Shown here one piece after another: positions 23,085 through 30,079 of a stretch of DNA of 33,277 nt. Under the pieces are notes generated by a model, which saw only the letters and a program-made list of their open reading frames with translations, made no database searches and was not told the origin of the DNA. A program made the position numbers and the translations under genes. This DNA is from CAZMVY01 sp964617875 (GTDB lineage Bacteria > Planctomycetota > Phycisphaerae > UBA1845 > PWPN01). Where the stretch lies: contig CAZUAI010000059.1 in the NCBI GenBank assembly GCA_964617875.1, forward strand, positions 1 to 33,277, given 5' to 3'. The number at the start of each line of letters is the position of its first letter. The first letter of the stretch is position 1.

Positions 23085-24221
23085 GTGGGCCGATGTCGGC
23101 GATGGGCGGTGGTGGCGGCGCTGGCGTTGGCGCCGAACGGCGCGGGCGCCGCCGACGCCCCGGCAGCGCCGCGCGAGGTTCCGAACGTGCAGACGCTCCT
23201 GACGATCGCGCCGTCGACCGAGTATCCGCGGCACTCCGAGGGCGATGTCGTCGAGCTGAAGGGCGGCCGGCTGTGCCTTGTCTACACGCGGTTCCGCGGC
23301 GGCAGCCGGGATGACGCGGCGGCGGACCTTGTCGCGCGGACATCGGGCGACGGCGGCAGGACCTGGACGGCCGGCCGCACCCTCGTGGAGAACGAGGGCA
23401 GGGACAACATCATGTCCGTCAGCATCCTGCGGCTCCGCGGCGGCGGCCTGCTGCTGTTCTACCTCCGCAAGGACGCCTGGAATGACTGCCCGCTGTACGT
23501 TCGCCGTTCGGATGATGAGTTCGCCACGCTGGGCGCGCCGGTTCGCGTCACCGTGGATGCCGGCTACCACGTCGTGAACAACGCCCGCGTCATTCAACTG
23601 GCGAGCGGGCGGATCGTTGTGCCGGCCGCCCTGCACCCCTGCCCGGACGGCACGCCGAAGACATGGTCGGAGAAGGCCGTCCCGCGGGCCTTTCTCTCGG
23701 ACGACGACGGCCGCACCTGGCGGGCCGACGCGACAGTTGTCTCGCCGCCGCCGCAGCGTGACGCGACCCTCCAGGAGCCGGGCGTTCTGGAGCTGAAGGA
23801 CGGCCGCCTGTGGATGTGGATGCGGACACGTCAGGGATGCCAGTATGAATCGTTCTCGTCCGACGGCGGCGTCCACTGGTCGGAGCCGAAGGCGGGCGGC
23901 CTGGCCTCGCCGTGCAGCCCGGCGACGATCGCGCGGCTGCCGTGGAGCGGCGATCTGCTCTGCATCTGGAACGATCACTCCGGCTGGCACGCCTTCGCGA
24001 AGGAGAAGCGGACGCCCCTCTGTGCGGCGATCAGCAGGGACGACGGGCGGACCTGGGGCAAGAGCCGCGTGATCGAGGGGAACCCCGGCGGCTGGTACTG
24101 CTACACCTCGATCACATTCGTGCAGGACCGGGCGATCGTTTCGTATGCCTTCCGTGAATCGAAGGACCGCATCGGGCTGAAGGTGATCGCCCTGCCGCGG
24201 AACTGGCTGGACATGCCCTGA
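23085..24221 (+). CDS. Secreted sialidase-fold exo-glycosidase-like protein
   Basis: This 378-aa six-bladed propeller protein of the BNR/sialidase superfamily shows four Asp-box repeats: SGDGGRTW, SDDDGRTW, SSDGGVHW and SRDDGRTW. The start is uncertain. A GTG at 23085, preceded by GGAG, gives a short signal peptide (VVAALALAPNGAGA core); an in-frame GTG at 23034 gives a longer n-region. NEGRDNIMSVSILRLRGGG and LQEPGVLELKDGRLWMWMR are typical of planctomycete exo-alpha-sialidase-like annotations. True sialidase activity is unproven because the arginine triad cannot be placed with certainty. The next gene, a Gfo/Idh/MocA oxidoreductase, starts 10 bp after the stop, so the two are probably one operon for carbohydrate use. 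Confidence 0.85.
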   Translation: MGRCRRWAVVAALALAPNGAGAADAPAAPREVPNVQTLLTIAPSTEYPRHSEGDVVELKGGRLCLVYTRFRGGSRDDAAADLVARTSGDGGRTWTAGRTLVENEGRDNIMSVSILRLRGGGLLLFYLRKDAWNDCPLYVRRSDDEFATLGAPVRVTVDAGYHVVNNARVIQLASGRIVVPAALHPCPDGTPKTWSEKAVPRAFLSDDDGRTWRADATVVSPPPQRDATLQEPGVLELKDGRLWMWMRTRQGCQYESFSSDGGVHWSEPKAGGLASPCSPATIARLPWSGDLLCIWNDHSGWHAFAKEKRTPLCAAISRDDGRTWGKSRVIEGNPGGWYCYTSITFVQDRAIVSYAFRESKDRIGLKVIALPRNWLDMP

Positions 24222-24231
24222 GAGGACTCTC

Positions 24232-25380
24232 ATGAACGACAAGACGTATGGCGTCGGGATCGTCGGGTACGGCTTCATGGGCCGCACGCACACGTACGGC
24301 TACCGCACGATCCCGTTCTACTACTCGGAGGTGCCGATCCGCTACCGGCTCGTCGGCGTCTGCGACAGCGTGCCCGGGGCGCTCGACCGCGCGGTCGAGG
24401 CCGGCGGCTTCGACGTCGGCGTCACCGACTACCGCAAGCTCATCGAGCGCGACGACATACACATCATCCACGTCTGCACGCCGAACGTGATGCACAAGCC
24501 GGTCATCCTCGACGCGATCCGCGCGGGCAAGCACGTCTACTGCGACAAGCCGCTTGCCGCCAGCTACGCCGAATGCCGCGAGGTCGTCGAGGCGGTCCGG
24601 GCGCGGGGGCCGGCGGTGGTGACGCAGGTCGCCCTCCAATACCGATTCCTTCCGGCCACGATGCGGGCCAGGCAGCTCATCGACGAGGGGTTCCTCGGCC
24701 GGATCTGGAGCTTCCGCGCGTGCTACCTGCACAGCAGCTCGATCAATCCGAAGAAGCCCGTTACGTGGAAGCTCGACAAGACGCAGGGCGGCGGCGGTGT
24801 GCTGTTCGACATCGGCTCGCACATCCTCGACCTGCTCGGCTGGCTGCTCGGGCCGTTCGACCGGCTCATCGCCGACTCCGAGACGTTCATCCGGCAGCGG
24901 CCGCGGGCCGACACGGGCGAGATGGTCGATGTCGTGACCGACGACATCACCACGCTGCTGCTCCGCACGAAGGACGGGGCGATGGGCACCGTCGAGGCGT
25001 CCAAGCTCGCCACCGGCGTGAACGACGAACTCCGCTTCGAGATCCACGGCGAGAAGGGCGCAATGCGCTTCAACCTGATGGACCCGAACTGGCTCGACGT
25101 CTACGACACGCGCGACGCGGCCGAGCCGATCGGCGGCATGCGCGGCTTCCGGCGGATCGAGACGGTCAGCCGCTACCCCGCCCCGGGCGACAAGTTCCCC
25201 GGCGGGCAGTTCAGCGTCGGCTGGATCCGCGGGCATGTGGCGTGCCTGTTCCACTTCCTGTCGGCGATCGCCGGCAAGACCAGGGCCCACCCCGACTTCG
25301 CCGAGGCCGCCGAACTCCAGCGCCTCATGGAAACGGCGTACGCCTCCGCCGCACGCCGCGAGTGGATGGCCGTGGGTTGA
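24232..25380 (+). CDS. Gfo/Idh/MocA-family oxidoreductase
   Basis: The 382-aa NAD(P)-dependent sugar or inositol dehydrogenase-like protein has the Rossmann motif GYGFMG (12-17). IHVCTPNVMHKPVILDAIRA and the family's Lys106 in CDKPLA follow. DIGSHILDLLGWLLG (193-207) carries the conserved D-x-x-x-H region near the active site. It lacks a Tat signal and is probably cytoplasmic. The gene starts 10 bp downstream of the sialidase-like gene and has AGAGGA about 6 nt before the ATG, suggesting translation from a shared mRNA. Exact substrate unknown. Confidence 0.93.
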   Translation: MNDKTYGVGIVGYGFMGRTHTYGYRTIPFYYSEVPIRYRLVGVCDSVPGALDRAVEAGGFDVGVTDYRKLIERDDIHIIHVCTPNVMHKPVILDAIRAGKHVYCDKPLAASYAECREVVEAVRARGPAVVTQVALQYRFLPATMRARQLIDEGFLGRIWSFRACYLHSSSINPKKPVTWKLDKTQGGGGVLFDIGSHILDLLGWLLGPFDRLIADSETFIRQRPRADTGEMVDVVTDDITTLLLRTKDGAMGTVEASKLATGVNDELRFEIHGEKGAMRFNLMDPNWLDVYDTRDAAEPIGGMRGFRRIETVSRYPAPGDKFPGGQFSVGWIRGHVACLFHFLSAIAGKTRAHPDFAEAAELQRLMETAYASAARREWMAVG

Positions 25381-25673
25381 TCGTGCAATGTCGTGAATGC
25401 GCCACGGTTGAAGGAGTCTCGTGCATGACCCGCCCCCGCGCTGCTCTGTCTCGCGACACGAACCGGACCTGATCGCGAAGAATACTGCGCCAGGCGCCTG
25501 CTCTCGCTCCGTCCATGCGCAATTCCGCATCCTCATCTGGTGGCCTGCGGCAATTTGCGTCTTCGGATCAGCCCCCCGATCGGCGTCGAGGGCCTTGCAG
25601 ACGGCGATCAGGTCCATGAAATCGGGGGACAGGATGGATCAGGAGGAATCCGAGGGGCGGGGACGATGGAAGC
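25381..25673. other. Intergenic with a possible HTH-antitoxin remnant
   Basis: No intact gene is seen. On the minus strand, near 25570-25625, DFMDLIAVCKALDAD resembles the end of the XRE-type helix-turn-helix domain in small antitoxin-like regulators (typically D-x-V-E-F-I-x-I-C-R-A-L-x-x-D-P). The recognition helix upstream and a start are missing. It may be decay debris from a toxin-antitoxin locus next to the DUF4160/DUF2442 pair. Confidence 0.25.
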
Positions 25674-25940
25674 CTATTGCCGGAGCAGCGTGCGGGCCGG
25701 CGCGGGTTTGGACTCCGCGTAGAGCGACTCCGGCCCGAAGTCCTGCTCGTGGGGCCAGGCGATGCTGCCGAAGGCCAGCCGCACGGAGCGAAAACAGGAC
25801 GGGTCCCTCAGCTCCACGAAGATGCCTTTGTCCAGATACGGGCGCGCGTCGAACAGACGAGTCTCGCCGGTCGTGAAAGTCAACTCCAGATGGTAATCCT
25901 CCAGCGCCCGGACGCCCGTGACCCTGACGGTGTCTGCCAT
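25674..25940 (-). CDS. DUF2442 protein
   Basis: This 88-aa protein has the DUF2442 pattern: VRALEDYHLELTFTTGETRL, DARPYLDKGIFVELRDP, RSVRLAFGSIAWPHEQDFGP and ESLYAES. It lies immediately after the DUF4160 gene. AGGAGG overlaps that gene's TAG stop and sits 4 nt before the ATG at 25940; a second ATG at 25943 is too close. DUF4160-DUF2442 pairs are widespread and behave like toxin-antitoxin or stress modules by genomic context, but a function is not established here. Confidence 0.82.
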   Translation of the reverse strand: MADTVRVTGVRALEDYHLELTFTTGETRLFDARPYLDKGIFVELRDPSCFRSVRLAFGSIAWPHEQDFGPESLYAESKPAPARTLLRQ

Positions 25941-25948
25941 CATGCCTC

Positions 25949-26179
25949 CTATCTCAGCGGTTCAATGCGGAAGACCTTTTCGCCGTTCAGCGCCAGTCGC
26001 CAATTTGCCAACAGCTCTTCCTGGTGGATCTCGATCCATGCCTGCACAAGCTTCAATCGGGACGGGCGAATCGCTCCGGCAAGCACCTCTCCAGAAGGAA
26101 TCGCCACCACCGCAGTCTCCTCACCGTACTCGACGTGGATGTGCGGCTGATGGTGCTGCTTGTCGTCGAAGAAGTACAT
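25949..26179 (-). CDS. DUF4160 protein, N-terminus lost to a one-base insertion
   Basis: The 76-aa frame starts MYFFDDKQHHQPHIHVEYGE, the unmistakable core of DUF4160 (H-x-P-H-I-H-V-x-Y), and continues through IPSGEVLAGAIRPSRLKLVQ and AWIEIHQEELLANW. The family normally begins about 12 residues earlier with MPxISxFYGIxxxMYF. Those codons are present on the minus strand from the ATG at 26219 (MPVISI), but an extra base at about 26201 throws them out of frame; YGIVVLMYFF resumes after it. The shortened form from 26179 may be translated, but no ribosome-binding site was identified for it. It is followed by its DUF2442 partner 8 bp downstream. Confidence 0.72.
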   Translation of the reverse strand: MYFFDDKQHHQPHIHVEYGEETAVVAIPSGEVLAGAIRPSRLKLVQAWIEIHQEELLANWRLALNGEKVFRIEPLR

Positions 26180-26367
26180 GAGGACGACGATGCCGTAAAA
26201 TGATCGAGATGACGGGCATGAGCTTCTCCACTCCCTCTCATTCTAACGAGCGCCTGACGCGACACAAAAGGCCGCGGGATCGCCGGGCTGAGACCGTTCG
26301 CGAAGATGGCCGGATGAAGAATCGCATGGCACGCGGCGTTACGCCGACACCGCCACTTTTGCGGCGC

Positions 26368-26405
26368 AAAGAAAACCCCGCGAAGACTCGTAAGTCTTTG
26401 CGGGG
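26368..26405 (-). terminator. Intrinsic terminator of the tRNA-Asp gene
   Basis: On the minus strand a 13-bp stem (CCCCGCAAAGACT with AGTCTTCGCGGGG, loop TACG, one mispaired position) is followed by TTTTCTTTG. It lies 17 bp beyond the 3' end of the tRNA-Asp fragment, so it is the original terminator of that tRNA and marks the chromosome side of the junction. Confidence 0.8.
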
Positions 26406-26422
26406 CTGTTGTTTACAAAACG

Positions 26423-26466
26423 CGAGGCCGACGGGATTCGAACCCGCAACCACCGGATCGACAGTC
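26423..26466 (-). tRNA. tRNA-Asp(GUC) 3' half: displaced attachment-site copy
   Basis: Read on the minus strand: anticodon loop CTGTCGA (anticodon GUC), 3' anticodon stem TCCGG, variable TGGTT, T-arm GCGGG-TTCGAAT-CCCGT, acceptor CGGCCTC and discriminator G73, as required for tRNA-Asp. The 5' side of the anticodon stem should be CCGGA but reads TTAGA, and no D-arm or 5' acceptor (GAGGCCG) precedes it. The gene is therefore replaced by foreign DNA from the anticodon loop outwards. This is the footprint of a tyrosine-recombinase element using the tRNA 3' end as attB. CCA is not encoded. Confidence 0.85.
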
Positions 26467-26528
26467 TAAGAAATATGCGCTTTTCCTCAGCAAAACCGCG
26501 TTTTCGGCAGCGCCAGCGTGGTCGGGAG

Positions 26529-26553
26529 TGTGAGCACTGTGAGCGGTGTAGAC
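26529..26553. repeat. Short 9-bp-period direct repeats near the attachment site
   Basis: TGTGAGC occurs at 26529 and 26538, and a decayed copy, TGTAGAC, occurs at 26547. All have the same 9-bp spacing, 63-87 bp inside the element end. The position would suit integrase arm-type or excisionase binding sites; this is inference. Confidence 0.35.
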
Positions 26554-26607
26554 CATTATGTGCGCGTGTAGGCGCGTAACCGTACCGTAGCAGACACGAC
26601 CCCAGCG

Positions 26608-26640
26608 AGCGGCATCCGGCGATCGGGTGCCGCTCTTCTT
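26608..26640 (+). terminator. Terminator-like hairpin before the first element gene
   Basis: AGCGGCATCCG and CGGGTGCCGCT form an 11-bp stem (one G-U pair in RNA) with a 5-nt loop, followed by CTTCTT on the plus strand. It may shield the element from transcription entering from the junction side. Confidence 0.45.
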
Positions 26641-26684
26641 ATGCCCAGAACAAAATCGGCCCGGATCGGGTCGACTGCGATACG

Positions 26685-26933
26685 ATGGTCGACATGAACG
26701 CGAGCAAACCGAACGTGACGTCGATGGCCGAGATCGCGGCGATGCACAACGAGCCCGTCGAGCTTCTTCGGTATGCGGCGAAGCGCGACGGGATCTTGCC
26801 CGTCGCCCGGGCCGGGTTCGTCTGGCTCTACTCGGTCGATGACGTGGGGCGAATCCTCGCGGCGCGACGGAGGACGCGGCCGTGCAAGCGGCGGAAGCTC
26901 GTCGCGGCCGCAGCGAGCGGGGGCACGCCATGA
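26685..26933 (+). CDS. Small putative DNA-binding protein, first of a tandem pair
   Basis: This 82-aa basic protein is not assigned to a family. SMAEIAAMHNEPVELLRYAA followed by KRDGILPVARAGFVWLYSVD and DVGRILAARRR has the layout of a small winged-helix or MerR/excisionase-like domain: a helix-turn-helix, a short wing, then a closing helix. A basic tail, RPCKRRKLVAAAA, follows. The same layout recurs in the next gene, so the two are likely ancient duplicates. The start is either 26685 or 26694; neither has a clear ribosome-binding site. It is the first gene inside the element end, a typical position for a regulator or recombination directionality factor (inference). Its stop overlaps the next start by ATGA. 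Confidence 0.6.
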   Translation: MVDMNASKPNVTSMAEIAAMHNEPVELLRYAAKRDGILPVARAGFVWLYSVDDVGRILAARRRTRPCKRRKLVAAAASGGTP

Positions 26934-27181
26934 CGGGCAAGAAGCCTTCGGACTTGCGGACGTTCGCTCAGATCGCGGCCGAGAGCGGGCTCGACGCGAA
27001 GGATCTATGGCGCGCCGCGTGGGTCAACAGCGTCCGGCCAGTAGGGCGGGCCGAAGGGCTGGGGCACGCGCTTCTGTTCGATGCAGACGGCGTGCGGCGG
27101 ATCGTCGATGCGTGTAGGCGCATGCGGAAGTACGCGACCTGCCCGGCTGTCGAGGCGATGAAGGGCGAGGGGAATCCGTGA
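26930..27181 (+). CDS. Small putative DNA-binding protein, second of a tandem pair
   Basis: The 83-aa protein contains RTFAQIAAESGLDAKDLWRA, AWVNSVRPVGRAEGLGHALL and FDADGVRRIVDACRRMRKYA. This parallels the upstream protein: AEIAA...VELLRYAAKRDGILPVAR...LYSVDDVGRILAARRR. A helix-turn-helix plus wing is the best reading, but no named family is claimed. Translation is coupled on both sides: ATGA overlap with the preceding gene and GTGA overlap with the next. Confidence 0.6.
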   Translation: MTGKKPSDLRTFAQIAAESGLDAKDLWRAAWVNSVRPVGRAEGLGHALLFDADGVRRIVDACRRMRKYATCPAVEAMKGEGNP

Positions 27182-28485
27182 CACAAACCATTGATGGGCT
27201 GCTGGTCGGCCGGGGCATCCGCAGGGCTGGCAACTCCGCCAAGCGGGCGTTGTTCACCACGCCGAGGCCGGGGCGGGGCTACTTTGCTAAACCGGGCGTG
27301 GTGCTGGCATACCCCGGTGCGGAGCCGTCGCTTGCCTCGTGCTGGTCATGCACTGGCGGGACCGCAGAGGAAGACCCCGGCAGGTACGTCTTCGGGTACG
27401 GTGAATCGCCGGTAGGGTACAAGGTGACGAAGGAGACCGGCAACGACGCCGTGACGGCCGTCCACGAGCCCGTGGCAGCGCTGGACCCGCGACCGAATAC
27501 ATGGGCGTGGAACGATGGCCCGACCGGCTGCTTCCTGCGTTTCCACGTCTACTTGCACGAGGGCGAGGGGGCATCCTCGTGGACGCACATAAGAGAGCTT
27601 CGGGTTACGCTCAGCAGTGGCACGCCGTCGTTGTACTGGACAATCGACGGCTACGCCCTGCGGGCGGGCTGGAACTGCTTTACGGTGTCTCCGACGTCCG
27701 GGACGCAGGCCGGGGGCACGTTCGATTGGACGTCGATACACACTGTGTCGTTGACAGCCTACGGCCGGAGCGACGGCGACAATGATGAGACGTTCGCCTT
27801 CACGGTGGGCGGCGTCGAGTTTTTGCCCGCTCCCGATATGGACGTCGCACGCATCGCGGTCACGTATGACGGCACGAGCCCGGACCTCCGCGAAGAGCTT
27901 GCCTACTGGGCACAGAACGGCATCAGGGCGACGCTGTACGTCACGCCGAGCCTTGTGGACGGCGAAGGCATGCTCTCTCTCGCCGACCTGCGGATTCTGT
28001 CGCAAACGGGGCACCTGATCGCCAACGGCGGATACGAGGGGCTCCAGCCGATCGGCGACGGGCTGACCGAGCGAGGGTTGAAGGGAGACATAGAGCAAGC
28101 CGCAGCATGGCTGGCCAGCAACGGATTCACGGCCGGGGCTCGGCACTACGCGGTGCCGGGGGGCACGAGCGAGTGGAACAGGGCACTAGAGGATTCTGTA
28201 TCGGGCTCGGCATGCGATTCGATCCGGCTGGCGGACGGCATGCCACCCGTGACGCTACCCCATGCTCCGGTGCTCCCGGCAGTAGAGGCGTCCGACATCG
28301 CCGCGATGCGGACCCAGATCGCGAACGCGGTCGCTGACAGGGGCGTGCTCCTGTTGCGATTCGCCGGGCGCGAGGCGGACGGGTACGAATGGTCGGACCT
28401 TGAAGACGTGGTAGCCGATGTCGTCACCGCGATGGAAGGCGACACGGCAGACCCGCGAACGATCGACGAGCTTTTGATTGCATAA
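27178..28485 (+). CDS. NodB-fold (polysaccharide-deacetylase-like) protein with degraded active site
   Basis: This 435-aa protein has two parts. Residues about 70-215 look like a carbohydrate-binding jelly roll (VYLHEGEGASSWTHIRELRV, YWTIDGYALRAGWNCFTVSP, FDWTSIHTVSLTAYG). Residues about 224-430 follow the NodB fold: IAVTYDGTSPDL in place of TFDDG, TGHLIANGGYEG in place of G-H-x-x-x-N-H, RHYAVPGG in place of R-x-P-x-G, and a final VLLLRFAG strand. The second metal-binding His is absent (GG instead), so catalysis is doubtful. Related two-domain proteins occur in phage tail regions, which suggests a receptor-binding or tail-spike role on polysaccharide (inference). There is no signal peptide. 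The GTG start overlaps the previous stop. Confidence 0.72.
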   Translation: MTQTIDGLLVGRGIRRAGNSAKRALFTTPRPGRGYFAKPGVVLAYPGAEPSLASCWSCTGGTAEEDPGRYVFGYGESPVGYKVTKETGNDAVTAVHEPVAALDPRPNTWAWNDGPTGCFLRFHVYLHEGEGASSWTHIRELRVTLSSGTPSLYWTIDGYALRAGWNCFTVSPTSGTQAGGTFDWTSIHTVSLTAYGRSDGDNDETFAFTVGGVEFLPAPDMDVARIAVTYDGTSPDLREELAYWAQNGIRATLYVTPSLVDGEGMLSLADLRILSQTGHLIANGGYEGLQPIGDGLTERGLKGDIEQAAAWLASNGFTAGARHYAVPGGTSEWNRALEDSVSGSACDSIRLADGMPPVTLPHAPVLPAVEASDIAAMRTQIANAVADRGVLLLRFAGREADGYEWSDLEDVVADVVTAMEGDTADPRTIDELLIA

Positions 28486-28516
28486 CCGCCGGGAAATCCG
28501 GCACGGAGGTAGAGAC

Positions 28517-29173
28517 ATGTTGCATGAAATGACTGTGGCCCGTGTGCGCGATATCGCGATGCGGCGAGCGGCGAGCGCGTCACCGGAAGCGCTGGAGCTT
28601 ATTGAGCGGCACCTTGCTGAGCGCATTCGGTTCCACGACGGAGCGGCCGACGTCGCGGCGATCGTCGCGAACGATCGGGCCGAACTCGACACCAGCGAGG
28701 ACCGCGAGCGGCGGCTCTTGAACGAACTGGGCGCGCTCTCGTTGTCCGCCGAACTCGGCGAAGAGCACGACAGCAAGCGGGCAGCGTCAATCCGCAAGGA
28801 ACTAGGCTCCATCGGCGTTCGCCGGGAGGAGCTACTCGCGCGAATCGGGCACGGCGAGGCGCGCGTCCGTGGACTTCAGGACGCGGCGCTTGCTCAGTAC
28901 CGGGCTCTCGTCGAACTCCAGCGAGGCGAACTTAAAGACGCCTACCTGCGGCAGCGGGAAGAGACGCGCCGGATCGTTGAGGACGCGCTCGACCGGATGG
29001 CCGTCGCGTTCCGCAGCGAGACCGTGCTCCGCGACACGATGGATCATCTGCGGGCGGACGCCCACGCAACGGACGACGGCTCGCGGCGGACGAAGCTCGC
29101 CGCCCATCGGCCGGAGACGACGGCGGTCCCGAGCGGCCGAATCGAGGCGGAGGAAATCGCCTATGGCAAATGA
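28517..29173 (+). CDS. Coiled-coil element protein of unknown function
   Basis: The 218-aa protein is almost entirely helical and charged (DRAELDTSEDRERRLLNELG, RKELGSIGVRREELLARIGH, YLRQREETRRIVEDALDRMA), as in coiled-coil scaffolds or structural phage proteins. No family is recognised. The ATG at 28517 has CGGAGGTAG about 7 nt upstream and is preferred over an in-frame ATG at 28478, which overlaps the preceding gene. Its end overlaps the next gene by 11 bp, indicating co-translation. Confidence 0.65.
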   Translation: MLHEMTVARVRDIAMRRAASASPEALELIERHLAERIRFHDGAADVAAIVANDRAELDTSEDRERRLLNELGALSLSAELGEEHDSKRAASIRKELGSIGVRREELLARIGHGEARVRGLQDAALAQYRALVELQRGELKDAYLRQREETRRIVEDALDRMAVAFRSETVLRDTMDHLRADAHATDDGSRRTKLAAHRPETTAVPSGRIEAEEIAYGK

Positions 29174-29513
29174 CCAGGAAGCGCGAACGATGCGCGCTGC
29201 GGCGGTCGGCATCGCGATGGTCGGGGCTGGCTGTCCGGCGGCGAAGGCGATCGAACTCGCGGGCGGCATGGAGCTCACGGGCCGCGTCGACGAGGTTCTC
29301 AGGCGCGCTGTCGAACTCGCCCGGCCTTTCGCGAGCGAGGCGGCGGGCGACGCACAGCAACAGACCTCCGAGAAGTTCTCGATGGCGAAGGCGGTCCGCG
29401 ACGCGAGCTACGACAGCAAGTGGATGCGGACGGACCCGGCCGGACACGCGAAGGCGTGGGAGGACTACCAGAACCGGCGTATGCGAGATCCAGCCTTCAA
29501 ACCGACGGAGTGA
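29163..29513 (+). CDS. Small element protein of unknown function
   Basis: This 116-aa protein is not recognised. An Ala/Gly-rich N-terminal stretch (MRAAAVGIAMVGAGCPAAKA) may be a short amphipathic or membrane-associated helix. It is followed by LTGRVDEVLRRAVELARPFA and a polar C-terminus with SYDSKWMRTDPAGHAKAWED. The start lies inside the end of the coiled-coil gene, and 5 bp separate its stop from the next start, so it belongs to the same translational unit. Confidence 0.6.
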   Translation: MANDQEARTMRAAAVGIAMVGAGCPAAKAIELAGGMELTGRVDEVLRRAVELARPFASEAAGDAQQQTSEKFSMAKAVRDASYDSKWMRTDPAGHAKAWEDYQNRRMRDPAFKPTE

Positions 29514-29518
29514 CGGGG

Positions 29519-30025
29519 ATGGCCGTGAAGATCACGAAGGCCGGGAAGCTGGTGCGGCCGAAGGTCGGGCACTCCCGTTTCCTCACGCATCCCGAAGTGT
29601 CGTGGGTGGTCTGCGCCGAATGCCTCATGTACCACAACACGTCGTTCGAGGACGGCACCGGGCCGTATCCGCCCTTGCACGTAGGGTGCAACTGTACCCG
29701 GACCCCGGAGGTCGACCTCAGCTTTCACGACTACGCATTCTGGACGCCCGACGCCAAGCTCGAAAAGCCCTCGCAACCATACGACCGGCTAAAGAAGTTC
29801 GTTAGGGGGGCGTCGGTCTTCGAGCTTGAGCGGGTCTTCGGCGGTCGGACGATCGCGGCACTCATCAAGAGCGGCCGACTCAAGCCAGAGCAGGCGGTCA
29901 CGCGGATGTCAGGCGTCAAGACGCTCAAACAGGTCAAGGGCGACGTGAAGAGCTTGAAGGACGTGAAGGTCGATCGGCGCTCGCTTGCGGAAATCCGCGA
30001 AAGTACTGAGGACAACGAGGAATAA
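29519..30025 (+). CDS. Stand-alone Mu-F-like zinc-knuckle (minor head) protein
   Basis: The 168-aa protein contains VVCAECLMYHNTSFEDGTGP, YPPLHVGCNCTRTP. This C-x2-C...P-P-L-H-x2-C-x-C pattern is the zinc-binding end of phage minor head/head-morphogenesis proteins of the Mu gpF/SPP1 gp7 group. The usual ~200-residue N-terminal head-morphogenesis domain is absent. Instead the motif lies near the N-terminus and is followed by a basic, helical C-terminal half (ELERVFGGRTIAALIKSGRL, KTLKQVKGDVKSLKDVKVDR). That half may bind nucleic acid or a head protein. It is an indicator of phage ancestry. A perfect palindrome follows 3 bp after the stop. Confidence 0.7.
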   Translation: MAVKITKAGKLVRPKVGHSRFLTHPEVSWVVCAECLMYHNTSFEDGTGPYPPLHVGCNCTRTPEVDLSFHDYAFWTPDAKLEKPSQPYDRLKKFVRGASVFELERVFGGRTIAALIKSGRLKPEQAVTRMSGVKTLKQVKGDVKSLKDVKVDRRSLAEIRESTEDNEE

Positions 30026-30028
30026 TCG

Positions 30029-30051
30029 ACTGCGCATTTTTTGCGCAGTCA
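30029..30051. repeat. Element palindrome, copy 1
   Basis: The arms GACTGCGCA and TGCGCAGTC are perfect 9-bp inverted repeats around spacer TTTTT. They are placed between the zinc-knuckle gene stop and the HTH gene start at 30080. An identical pair of arms recurs at 31351. It could be an operator, recombinase site or hairpin terminator. Confidence 0.8.
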
Positions 30052-30079
30052 TCAGACCAGCGACACGAAGTGAACCAAG

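Noticed and set aside
26238..26453. Short minus-strand frame across the tRNA-Asp fragment and terminator
   Set aside because: It translates tRNA and terminator sequence; the RNA gene explains the conservation.
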